Source: Gottfriedia sp049568075
Lineage (GTDB): Bacteria; Bacillota; Bacilli; Bacillales; Bacillaceae_G
Direction: 5' to 3' (one strand)
Length of the DNA stretch: 64,000 nt
Assembly: GCA_049568075.1 (NCBI GenBank)
Contig: CP144911.1
In this document: positions 26,101 through 34,018 of the stretch, piece by piece
Layout of the letters: the number at the start of each line of letters is the position of its first letter
Numbering within the stretch: the first letter of the stretch is position 1
Position numbers and translations under genes: made by a program
The notes under the pieces: generated by a model
What the model was told of the DNA's origin: nothing
Databases searched by the model: none
The model's input: the letters and a program-made list of their open reading frames with translations, nothing else

Positions 26101-27279
26101 TAACGGTGATGAACCAGGAGAACCTAATGACCCTGGCGTAGGACCTGCGTTACCTCCAGCTACAACGGGAACTACTCCTTGCAAAGCTGCATTATTAATC
26201 GCTACTGCTGTAACATCTAAAGAATAATTATTACTGTTTCCTAAAGAAAGATTAATTACATCCATGCCATCTTCTACGGCCTTTTCTATACCAGCAATAA
26301 TCCAAGAATCATATCCTGAACCATAATGCCCTAAAACACGATATGCATATAAATCAACATTTGGTGCAACGCCAGTCATCGCATAATCAACGTTATTTCG
26401 TGGGTTTGATGCAATCGTACCCGCAACATGCGTTCCATGCTCAGTAACAAATGGGCGACCATCAATTTCTGCTGGCTCACCAGAAGCAGCAAGATCTGCA
26501 GGTGTAGACTCCATTGGATCCGAGTCATTATCTACAAAATCATAACCACCTTTATAAACATCCTTTAAATCCGGATGATTGTAATCAATACCCGTATCAA
26601 GAACTCCTACTTTAATCCCCTGTCCTTTTATATCCTCATTATGTAAACGCTCTACACCTAAAAGGGGTAAAGCTGGTGGAACACTTTTGTTTTTTGTAGA
26701 AGCGTTATCAGAAAGCTCATTGATTGGTACACTAACTTTGTTATCCTTCCATACTCGTTTCACAACACCTGTTTGAAGAAGTAAATTAATTTGATCTGTC
26801 GGAATGGTCATTACCATTCCATTAAATACATTTTCAAATGATTGTTTGATATGGAATTGGTTTGTTTTCTCCTTAGCTTGCTGAGTTGCTTCCACTTTTT
26901 CGTTTTTCTTACTCCATAATTCTGTTAATCGCTTTTTAAAGAACTCTTGTTCACCTTTAATTTTTTCTTTCTTACCTTTAGAAATCTCTTTTACTTTTCC
27001 ATTTTGATCATTTTCAATTGGTGAAGTTTTAAGTTCAACAATAATATTTGCAGTTTTATCTTTTAAAGATAATAAACTAGGATCGATCACAAAGCCTTCT
27101 TGAGGAGTTAAACGCTTAATCGATTGTCTTTGCTCATCTGTCAGTCCCTTTAAAATTGATTCTACAGAGTTCGACGTTGCATAAGATTTTTTTTGAGGCA
27201 TTAAATAAGATGTAAAAAAGCTTGTAGTTAATACACTTGTTACCATTACATTTAGCATTTTCTTATTTCTAATCTTCAT
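23125..27279 (-). CDS. Secreted Vpr-like subtilisin protease with C-terminal dockerin
   Basis: The 1384-aa protein has a signal peptide (about residues 1-35), an I9-type propeptide (about 75-185), and an S8 domain. Catalytic residues are Asp in VGVLDTGID (228), His in HGTHVAG (281) and Ser in GTSMATPHVAG (near 600). A PA insert lies between His and Ser, as in Vpr. Fn3-like and unassigned beta domains fill the middle. A type I dockerin-like calcium pair sits near the end (GDINGDNVIDIYDAKL; EDLNKDGVVDILDFN). Vpr of B. subtilis is about 800 aa, so this is much longer. It should act outside the cell on proteins. It is transcribed divergently from a HTH-TPR regulator. The stretch 27280-27640 between them is AT-rich. 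Confidence 0.85.
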   Translation of the reverse strand: MKIRNKKMLNVMVTSVLTTSFFTSYLMPQKKSYATSNSVESILKGLTDEQRQSIKRLTPQEGFVIDPSLLSLKDKTANIIVELKTSPIENDQNGKVKEISKGKKEKIKGEQEFFKKRLTELWSKKNEKVEATQQAKEKTNQFHIKQSFENVFNGMVMTIPTDQINLLLQTGVVKRVWKDNKVSVPINELSDNASTKNKSVPPALPLLGVERLHNEDIKGQGIKVGVLDTGIDYNHPDLKDVYKGGYDFVDNDSDPMESTPADLAASGEPAEIDGRPFVTEHGTHVAGTIASNPRNNVDYAMTGVAPNVDLYAYRVLGHYGSGYDSWIIAGIEKAVEDGMDVINLSLGNSNNYSLDVTAVAINNAALQGVVPVVAGGNAGPTPGSLGSPGSSPLAITVGASDVPTDIPTVQTSMGNVSVTNELMAHGLGKDYLSMIDKELNVVDVGIGAEEDYTNKDVSGKVALISRGTLSFDEKIRRAHDKGAVAVLIYNNIEEEIPFFLGENFGYVPTFKMSREEGKSIVDELNKNPEVKLKMTDLQSNMTSGDVLADFSSRGPVSNNFDIKPDVVAPGVSIFSTVPEYINNPEKETDYSTSYASMDGTSMATPHVAGVTALLLQSHPEYTVADVKAALMNTADLLKGRTYNVNEVGAGRVDAYEAVHNTTLVEVQNKTYTLDENGFKKQIDDVSGSLPFGSITQTSEEQNRTTSISIKNLSKNNETYHTRVEFLTIDDVSKDASKNGVKLELPSKVTVNGNESVNIDAKVTIPKSSEFGIYEGYIYVENESKTQEYQIPFHVRYTTSGFAKVDFFKNAITSDLSNFHPDILPFTPVTIRLNSEMKKIDVVVSDLSGKPIGLYGTFDLDGANVDTDYLIMYGFSGDVKLFTGDPNKPLSLEYETLDEGKYIVSYIGTDADGKTYKVDNDMVIDNTPPKVVFDKKTGINEVSEADLTTETNPMDGKDYKAYWVHGNVYDDTIDYLKNRGHNLSQEANTVYAYQDSSWPTAQFFPTENGDFKFGVLPEEYTNYPTNVAIYTYDYASAGNPVFPDFTIINKGDRYSTINTGTKEVTLGSEFTSTFTVHNAKDLTSANATINIPNYYKVMSVKQSKQLDELMNKNNWSIRIGKPQVTGDTWSNITTFSVDIKDKKTNLPVKINGNIDLLDINLKVVCDLNYMRESGFYYQESTYQTNEGNKITLPTYANRFKFIAQHSVLEGYFHGEAVNFYNYDLDYSKLGVKAYVVDKNGKQYKADISENGYMTIFDIPATEDDYTLIVNIPGHYQYSKKIKLGKLIDGKVQGIDYIAYTDTAAAGDINGDNVIDIYDAKLIANKAQESGDRLKEDLNKDGVVDILDFNYVEKNFMTTNPFFPTSIKPVEKTSKLTLEELKKKFN

Positions 27280-27644
27280 TTCGATGCGCTCCTTCTACTA
27301 GATTAAGTTAAATTAAGTAAAAAATAGTTACTGCATGAAAAAATGATTAAATTAACTAACTCTAATTCATTCCTCCAATTAAAAAAATGATGTAAAATTA
27401 GAATTAGAATAATTAGACAAATCTAATAATTTAATTGTAATTTAGCTATTTTTCGTGGTAAATGGGGGTTATTTCAGTCCAAATTTTTATTTATAGTCCT
27501 TATTTCGACATTAATCATCATAATTAAATTTTCTTTTTAGAATTAAATCTCATATTTTACTAAATTTATTGATTTATAGATTGTGTTTGGAAAGAAAATC
27601 ATTAAAATTCAATAGAAATTTTTATTATTAACTTGGGGGAATCG

Positions 27645-27671
27645 ATGGTTTTCTACTGCTCAAACTATTAA
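27645..27671 (+). CDS. Possible 8-codon leader peptide
   Basis: GGGGGAATCG precedes an ATG that opens MVFYCSNY followed by TAA, 32 bp before the HTH-TPR gene. The ribosome site is stronger than expected by chance for so short a frame, but nothing else supports translation. It might be a regulatory leader or simply part of the 5' untranslated region. Confidence 0.2.
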   Translation: MVFYCSNY

Positions 27672-27702
27672 TAAAAAGGTTTATAAAAGGGAGAAATTTG
27701 TT

Positions 27703-28923
27703 ATGTATGAGGGGAAAATCATAAAATATTATCGAGAAAAATCTCAGATGACACAAGAACAGTTAGGGAAAGGAATTTGTTCTAGTACACATATTAGTAA
27801 AATAGAAAGATCTCAAACAGAATATGCAAATGAAATTATTGCCCTACTATCGGTAAGACTTGGAATAAAAATCGAAAATGAGATTTTAAAATTAAAAAAT
27901 ATTAAGATGCGTATAAATAGTTGGCAGCAGTCTATTGTAATGCAACTATTTGACGAAATAGAAGAAATCAACTTAGAACTTAAGCAAGAAGAGTTAATTC
28001 AAATTTCAAATTATATCAATCAATATAAATTACTTCGCATCAGATATTTATTAATGAAGAATTTAATGAATGAAGCAAAAGAGCTCATTAATGAAATAAA
28101 AAAAATAAAGCACAAATTGTCGCCTTATGAAATAAATCTTTTTAGACATGTGCAAGGTATTTATCACTTAGCGAACCATGAACCATTACTTGCCATTCAG
28201 GTTTTAAAGAAAATTAATATTGAAGAATATGCAAATGAGGAATATTATTATCATTTAGCTTCTGCTTACCATTCTAACGATTTACCTGTTATGGCTTACT
28301 TTTATGCTGATAAAGCGCGTCAGTATTTCAAAAGTATTAATTCCTATCTTCGTGTAATCGACTCCGAAATGCTTATGCTAATACAAGTTAAAGATAATGA
28401 AGAATTTTCAGAGACGATTAAAGGATTTGAAAACTTAATCCAAAGCTGTGAAATTTGTAGATCATCAGACCGAAAAGCAAGAGTATATCATAATTTAGCC
28501 TTTGAATATTACCGAAGAAAAAATTATGAGTTAGCAAAAAAATATTATTTTGAGTCTATGAAATTGAAGGATTCTTATTCTATACCATATTTACTTTCCC
28601 TAGAAGGATATATACGAAGTTCCTATTATGGAGAACTATTACCTAAAGGACAATTATTACAGTATGTAAGTAAAGGGTTTGATATTGCTTCAAAAAAAAA
28701 TGACAAACTATTCATCAATTTATTCATTTTATTAAACTTTTTAATCTTAGAAAAGGAACAAGAATATCACCAATATTTGGCGGAACATTCACTACCATTT
28801 TTTAAAAAACTAGGATTCGCTTATCTAATAAATCAATCGGAAAAAGAATTGTTCAATTATTATTTTAATCGGAAACAAACCCGTAAAGCACTAGGTATGG
28901 CAAATACTTTAATCAATCATTAG
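27703..28923 (+). CDS. HTH-TPR transcriptional regulator (RNPP-like)
   Basis: The 406-aa protein begins with a Cro/C1-type helix-turn-helix (IIKYYREKSQMTQEQLGKGI, STHISKIERSQTEYANEII). The remainder is helical tetratricopeptide-like repeats, for example RVYHNLAFEYYRRKNYELAK near residue 263. This is the layout and length of NprR, PlcR and related RNPP regulators, which bind small secreted peptides. It lies divergent from a secreted protease gene, an arrangement reminiscent of nprR and its protease. However, I find no signalling-peptide gene after it: only a repeat and a terminator follow. Peptide sensing is therefore a hypothesis. Confidence 0.7.
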   Translation: MYEGKIIKYYREKSQMTQEQLGKGICSSTHISKIERSQTEYANEIIALLSVRLGIKIENEILKLKNIKMRINSWQQSIVMQLFDEIEEINLELKQEELIQISNYINQYKLLRIRYLLMKNLMNEAKELINEIKKIKHKLSPYEINLFRHVQGIYHLANHEPLLAIQVLKKINIEEYANEEYYYHLASAYHSNDLPVMAYFYADKARQYFKSINSYLRVIDSEMLMLIQVKDNEEFSETIKGFENLIQSCEICRSSDRKARVYHNLAFEYYRRKNYELAKKYYFESMKLKDSYSIPYLLSLEGYIRSSYYGELLPKGQLLQYVSKGFDIASKKNDKLFINLFILLNFLILEKEQEYHQYLAEHSLPFFKKLGFAYLINQSEKELFNYYFNRKQTRKALGMANTLINH

Positions 28924-28942
28924 ATAGTAAAAGGCATGTCTT

Positions 28943-29000
28943 TAGACTATTGACAAGCGCTTGCAGTCAGTCTGAAAATCTGTTTTTTTGTTGTCTATAT
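28943..29000 (+). repeat. Terminator-linked repeat, copy c
   Basis: TAGACTA (28943) and CAGTCTG (28968-28974) bracket AAGCGCTTGC; the tail AAAATCTGTTTTTTTG follows. The motif AAAGGCATGTC occurs on both sides (28930 and 29003), so part of the terminator stem is duplicated around it. Confidence 0.65.
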
Positions 29001-29038
29001 AAAAAGGCATGTCTCATATTAATGGGACATGCCTTTTT
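29001..29038. terminator. Bidirectional terminator
   Basis: AAAAAGGCATGTC pairs with GGACATGCCTTTTT. It serves the convergent HTH-TPR and carboxypeptidase genes. Confidence 0.8.
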
Positions 29039-29045
29039 GTTATTA

Positions 29046-29837
29046 TTATTTTTTAGCTGGCATTGCTTCTTCAAGTGCAAGATGATTCGTGTATAAATAA
29101 GTAGCGTATTCTTTTCCAACGTATCGAATATGCCATGGTTCATAGTGATATTTTGTAATATCTACTTTATCTTCTGGATAACGAATAATAAAGCCGTATT
29201 CATGTGCATGCTCTGCTAACCATGTTCCTTCAGGCGTTTTGGCAAAACCTACTTCTAACGCATTTCCAAATGCCGGCGATGAAACATCTATCGCTAGTCC
29301 GGTTTGATGTTCACTCGTTCCTGGATATGCACTGTATGCCTTCGTCCATGCCTCACCGTGTACAGAAACATAATTATTGTATAAAGCAACTTGTCGATCA
29401 TACGAACGGTATCCTGAAATTGCTGTTAATGTATAACCATCCGCAGTTGCACCTGCAAATAACTTCTCTAATGCATGTCCAGCTTCACTTCTCATTCTAG
29501 TTTTTTCTTTTACTGCCCCATTTAATGGTATGGATGGATAGATAAGATCGTTAGGTTCATAACCATCTGGTAACTTTCGATCTTTATTAACTAAGACTAA
29601 ATTTGAATCACCGTTTAACACTTCTAATAATCCAGATTCATCTTCTTTTGTAGTTTTATAATAATCTGGAAAATTTAGTACAATGTCATTTTTAACCTTA
29701 GCATTCTTTTTAATAACAATCGTTTTAGGTTCTTTGTTTTGTTCATAAAGAGTACCTGCAACTCCAGCTACTAAAACTAAGGAAATTGCGATCCCTATAA
29801 TTGGTTTCTTTCTACGATTTTTCATGGCTCTGGACAA
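29046..29837 (-). CDS. VanY/LdcB-type D-Ala-D-Ala carboxypeptidase (M15B)
   Basis: The 263-aa protein starts at TTG 29837 with AGGAGGAG seven bases upstream. A basic N-terminus and one helix (PIIGIAISLVLVAGVAG) anchor it outside the membrane. The M15B zinc peptidase domain shows ISGYRSYDRQVALY, the metal motif SEHQTGLAIDVS and the final PWHIRYVG His. It trims D-Ala from peptidoglycan stem peptides; YodJ of B. subtilis has the same layout. It is monocistronic. Confidence 0.85.
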   Translation of the reverse strand: MSRAMKNRRKKPIIGIAISLVLVAGVAGTLYEQNKEPKTIVIKKNAKVKNDIVLNFPDYYKTTKEDESGLLEVLNGDSNLVLVNKDRKLPDGYEPNDLIYPSIPLNGAVKEKTRMRSEAGHALEKLFAGATADGYTLTAISGYRSYDRQVALYNNYVSVHGEAWTKAYSAYPGTSEHQTGLAIDVSSPAFGNALEVGFAKTPEGTWLAEHAHEYGFIIRYPEDKVDITKYHYEPWHIRYVGKEYATYLYTNHLALEEAMPAKK

Positions 29838-30474
29838 TTGTTTTCTCCTCCTATGATTTCTATACTTTTTATCATTTCTTAATTGTTTGTTGTCGTAAGT
29901 ATTTGATAGATGTTTAATAAAGTTATTTTTATTCTAGTATCGTCACGAATTCTTTTAATCAAACTACTAATAATCAACGTTCAAGATTAAATAAAAGCTA
30001 AAAAGAAAAATAGTTAAATTTGCTTTACTAAAATTAGACGATTTAATTATACAAAAAGTTTTATAATCTGACATTTTTTTTAATTATATGTTATGTTAAT
30101 AAATAGTATTTATAACAATTTTAATATTTTTTTAATATAATTTTATTGATAATCATTTTTCAGAATAATTTTCACCAAAAATGCTAATTCATTTAATATT
30201 CTATATGCTGGTGAATAAAATAAAAAACCTTCTTTTCGGAAGGTTTTTTTATATTTAAATAATAATTAAATTAATTTTACTATAAAATTTTAATTCAAAA
30301 GAACTATTCATTGTAATTTCTGTGACTTTTGTATGTCGAAAATATGTCGATTGAGTATTTAACCCACGCCACCATTGGGTTTGGTGGATTTCAATTTTAT
30401 TCAGACGTTATAAACTGGAACAAAAAAACAAGAATACTCAGAAAGTATTCTTGTTTTTAGCTTTTTAAGATTTA
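29838..30474. other. AT-rich intergenic region
   Basis: No gene is seen. A terminator-like hairpin ACCTTC/GAAGGT with a T run lies at 30223-30250. A short GC-richer stretch at 30360-30390 reads as possible coding on the minus strand but has no start. A weak half-match to a Fur box at about 30149 is not near any start codon. Confidence 0.4.
30422..30459 (-). terminator. Terminator of the TOMM operon
   Basis: AAAACAAGAATACT and AGTATTCTTGTTTT pair; T residues follow on the minus strand, just past the SagB-like stop. Confidence 0.75.
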
Positions 30475-32049
30475 TTAACTATGCAAATTTCCTTTTAACC
30501 AAGGCCTATTCCGATAATGACCTATTGGAATTTGAATTAAACTTGTTTTTCCTATTTCGTCTAATTGGTATAGCTCATCACATAATTTTACATTATATCC
30601 AAGTAGTGGATGCCCCCCTAATCCTAATGCTGATGCGGCTATTAGTAAATGTTGAACCATTATGCCAGCTTCCATCTGTTGGATTCGATAGCCTCTATAA
30701 CTATGTGTCGATTTTATATGTTCTATATTCCCTACTACATGTATACAAATTGGCACTTGGAATAAATTAACGGTAGGGGCACTCATTCCATATTGGAGTT
30801 GCATCCGATGATCGCCTAATTTAGTTTGTACTAGCGTATGAGTATGATCATCATAATAATAAGCACCATTGTTAATGCCTTCAACGTTATACAAACATAA
30901 ATATAGTTTTGGCCGGTTATTATTATTTTTAAAGGAACCATCTAAATCATTTATATATGAGAAGGATGCTGTTGCTTCTTTAAGTAGTGTTGCTAGGTTT
31001 ATTTGACTCATAGGGCGTAAAACAAAGCCAAGCTCAGGTGAAAATCGTTCTTTACATATAGTCGCTAAATCATAAGATAGACGCTCCACTTTAGGTAATA
31101 TTATTCGATGTCGTCCATCTAAAGCATCAACAGCTGCATCAACTTTTCTAAATGTTTGTGTCGATTCGATCATCGATACTTTATTCAGTTTAATTAGCAT
31201 TGGGAACTCTTTAATCTTTTTCGATTTTACTAAATATTTATGTGAAACTGTTTGTAACTCTTTAATTAGATCAATCGATTTGAAATTTTTACTCTTTACA
31301 TTATCTTTTGAAATCAAGGTAGATTCTTCAATAGAGAGTGGAATGAGTCCGTATACACTTTCATCACGTCCATTTAAGCCGATTAAATGGTTGATCGCTT
31401 GATCTAGAAACTGGTAATATACTCCCGCTTTAAACCCAAAGCATTTAGCCATCTCTAAAATCTGTCCAATTAGCACACCGCAATCTAACCCTTGAAGGCG
31501 ATATGAAAAATTATTGTATTTAAAGAAATTTTTCCAAAACATTGTCGAAATAAAAATAGTACCAAAACACTTTGGAAGATCACATCTATTTCCTAAAGCC
31601 CTTGATACATAAGAATCAAAATTTCCTTCTCTTAATAAGACTAAGCAATGTCTAGCAACATCATAATGATATATACCTGAAGAGACTTGATCAGACTTAA
31701 GATATAAATACAATTCATTTGGATACAATCCTCCACCAGAAGGGATGAATCTTCGGTTTGAAGACATCATATTAACCATTTCGTTGGAACCAGAAGTTAT
31801 TGCTGTTTGAGCAACTTGTGCTAATCCATATACATACCATAGAAAGTAGCCTATTTCGTCTAAATTCGGCTCAATTGAGTCCCTTTTTTCTTTTAAGGAT
31901 AATGGAACGTTAAGAGAAAGTGGAATAGTAGGTAAATCTTTATAAAGCTTATAAGTTAGTGGGGCATCCTCCCAATCTACTTCCCAATCCGATTGATTTG
32001 CCTTATCAATATCAAAATGAAGATTGTGTAGTAATGTTTGTAAACTCAT
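30475..32049 (-). CDS. SagB-type azoline dehydrogenase (TOMM locus)
   Basis: The 524-aa protein starts after CTAGGAGG. It carries a nitroreductase-like FMN domain, visible as RRFIPSGGGLYPNELYLYLK near residue 102 and LDCGVLIGQILEMA, and a second similar half near the C-terminus (SYRGYRIQQMEAGIMVQHLL, ALGLGGHPLLGYN). Two-domain SagB proteins accompany heterocycloanthracin clusters in Bacillus. It oxidises thiazolines and oxazolines in the precursor to aromatic thiazoles and oxazoles with FMN. It is the last gene of the operon, 25 bp after the YcaO gene. Confidence 0.85.
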   Translation of the reverse strand: MSLQTLLHNLHFDIDKANQSDWEVDWEDAPLTYKLYKDLPTIPLSLNVPLSLKEKRDSIEPNLDEIGYFLWYVYGLAQVAQTAITSGSNEMVNMMSSNRRFIPSGGGLYPNELYLYLKSDQVSSGIYHYDVARHCLVLLREGNFDSYVSRALGNRCDLPKCFGTIFISTMFWKNFFKYNNFSYRLQGLDCGVLIGQILEMAKCFGFKAGVYYQFLDQAINHLIGLNGRDESVYGLIPLSIEESTLISKDNVKSKNFKSIDLIKELQTVSHKYLVKSKKIKEFPMLIKLNKVSMIESTQTFRKVDAAVDALDGRHRIILPKVERLSYDLATICKERFSPELGFVLRPMSQINLATLLKEATASFSYINDLDGSFKNNNNRPKLYLCLYNVEGINNGAYYYDDHTHTLVQTKLGDHRMQLQYGMSAPTVNLFQVPICIHVVGNIEHIKSTHSYRGYRIQQMEAGIMVQHLLIAASALGLGGHPLLGYNVKLCDELYQLDEIGKTSLIQIPIGHYRNRPWLKGNLHS

Positions 32050-32074
32050 CCAAAATAACCTCCTAGAACACCAC

Positions 32075-34018
32075 CTATGGGAACGGGTGCGGATATGGAT
32101 TGAGCTGCTCCGGCTTTAGCGGCTTCTTCGTATAGCCCAATTTAACTGGAACTTTTAACACTCGATCAAGTCCATTCAATCGTTTTAGATGATTGCCAAA
32201 TGTCATAGGCAGCATCCCTGGAATTAAGACTTTTACACAAGATAATCCATTCCTTTTGATTTCAGGTGTCGTTTGATCGACTACAATCACATCAAGTTTT
32301 AATTGTTTAAATACTTGTAGAATATCCTTTAAATCATTCGTCAAATCCAGATGGTTTGTATTCCATTTAAATTCTTCCTCAAAAGTCTTTAATGGACGGT
32401 TATCATCTAGTAAAAACTTCAGACGCTCCTCTGCTTGAGGTAAACCATATAACATTCCATGATCATCCATTTGTTTAACGAGAGTATTGTCTAATAGCAT
32501 TTTCATATTTTTAGCATAATTTTCTTCAAACTTTTTATCTAATGTTAACATCATCCCAGCTAACTCATGCACTGCGCTTTTAACCGCCCGAACAGGATCA
32601 AGATGAGCGCCTGCTGCACAAATGAGGTTTAAACCATGTTCTTTTCGGTTTTTTGCAATGGCAACAATACTCGGAATTCCATTCTCCATCGTCGAATTAA
32701 ATAAATGAAGATCGTATCCGCCAACTAAACGCATGCGTTCAATCATTAAATCGAGTTCTTGATCCTTTGCCGATTTTGGATCAAGTCGAGGAAGAGGCAA
32801 CTGAGCATACCAAGTCATTAAAAATGAATCCCGTTCAACAATTTCCAAAATACCGTAGAAAATAGCTTCTTCTAGACTTCCCCCTAGTGCACATCCATTG
32901 GAAGTTTCATACACATAACCGTGACCGCATCCTAGACTATAGTATGAAAGCAACTCCGGTACAAGAATCGGCTCTTCCTTCATAAATGAATAGCCCCATA
33001 CCCAATCAATCTTCCGTTTAGGATTAAACTTCTTAAATGGAAAACGCGGCAGAGCATATTGCTCTTTCGAATGCGTGCCAACAATTTCGGGATTCATTGC
33101 ATAATCTTTTACATTGTTATAACTATCATGTACTACCGTTTTTTTTCCTCGTGGAGTGAGGCCGCAATACCTTTCTAACCCTTCCAAAATGGCCGTTAAT
33201 TCACTAGATTCATACGATAGTGTACGCCCTGCTGTTCCTTCATCCCCTTGGAGTAACGGTAGGTTTACGACTACATCTGCAAATGGCGTGGATAAATCAT
33301 ATGCCTTTCCATTTAAAAAACCTGTCTTTTGACCTAAATAGTCATTAACTAACACTTTCTTTAATTCATCCATTGAGCGACTACGATAACTAGTTGGAGA
33401 AACTTTCATACTAGGCTCAAGTGAAATAATCGCCGAATCAGAAGTATCATCTTCTAGTTCACCACAAATTGGACATAAAGGATTTGGTAAAAAAAAGTGA
33501 TTTGAGCTCTTGAATGTTTTCATATTTAATAAAAAAATTCGTTCCTCTAGACGAGTTTCTTTCCCGTTCATAAATTTATCTACTTCTGCTGCAATTAAGT
33601 AAGCCATTTGTAAAAGTCCCGTTCTTGTACCCCATACATCATCCGATACTCCATCACCTTCTAATAACTGATGATCAATTTCTAGCATTTCCCTGCGCTC
33701 TCTACCAGCCATTAAACGTCTAAAATCGGCACACTTTATACATCCTTTTTGCCCTGGATGTACTAAAGGTCCGATTACTCCTTCTCCAAATGATATACAA
33801 GCACGAAGCCATGGAACGGTTCCTATCCTTAAAATTTCATCCGCTTTTTCATAAATCTTAGGGTTCCATGCATCATCCAAAATAAGTATTAAACTAGTAT
33901 CCTCGGAAACCGGAGACTTTAAATCTTTCTGTTGAACGATTTTATATTTATTTAACAGAATTTCGGATGTGTACTTACTTAATAATCCCTCTCCAAAAAT
34001 GGTAACCGTTGAATTCAA
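32075..34018 (-). CDS. Fused leader-binding/YcaO cyclodehydratase (TOMM locus)
   Basis: This 647-aa protein joins an N-terminal ocin-ThiF-like C domain (about 1-200, with zinc-type pairs CIKC and CPIC) to a YcaO domain (about 215-647). YcaO marks are ILEGLERYCGL and FYGILEIVERDS (ATP/Mg residues) and the Pro-rich C-terminus NPYPHPFP typical of azoline-forming YcaOs. It uses ATP to cyclise Cys (and Ser/Thr) of the precursor to azolines. The start is TTG 34018, overlapping the upstream stop by four bases (TTGA), with AGAGGTGAG as ribosome site, so translation is coupled. Confidence 0.88.
   Translation of the reverse strand: MNSTVTIFGEGLLSKYTSEILLNKYKIVQQKDLKSPVSEDTSLILILDDAWNPKIYEKADEILRIGTVPWLRACISFGEGVIGPLVHPGQKGCIKCADFRRLMAGRERREMLEIDHQLLEGDGVSDDVWGTRTGLLQMAYLIAAEVDKFMNGKETRLEERIFLLNMKTFKSSNHFFLPNPLCPICGELEDDTSDSAIISLEPSMKVSPTSYRSRSMDELKKVLVNDYLGQKTGFLNGKAYDLSTPFADVVVNLPLLQGDEGTAGRTLSYESSELTAILEGLERYCGLTPRGKKTVVHDSYNNVKDYAMNPEIVGTHSKEQYALPRFPFKKFNPKRKIDWVWGYSFMKEEPILVPELLSYYSLGCGHGYVYETSNGCALGGSLEEAIFYGILEIVERDSFLMTWYAQLPLPRLDPKSAKDQELDLMIERMRLVGGYDLHLFNSTMENGIPSIVAIAKNRKEHGLNLICAAGAHLDPVRAVKSAVHELAGMMLTLDKKFEENYAKNMKMLLDNTLVKQMDDHGMLYGLPQAEERLKFLLDDNRPLKTFEEEFKWNTNHLDLTNDLKDILQVFKQLKLDVIVVDQTTPEIKRNGLSCVKVLIPGMLPMTFGNHLKRLNGLDRVLKVPVKLGYTKKPLKPEQLNPYPHPFP

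Noticed and set aside
30140..30165. Fur-box-like TGATAATCATT
   Set aside because: Only one half-site matches and no gene start is nearby.
29838..30474. Minus-strand coding-like stretch near 30290-30400
   Set aside because: No start codon with a ribosome site and no recognisable motif; too little to call a pseudogene.
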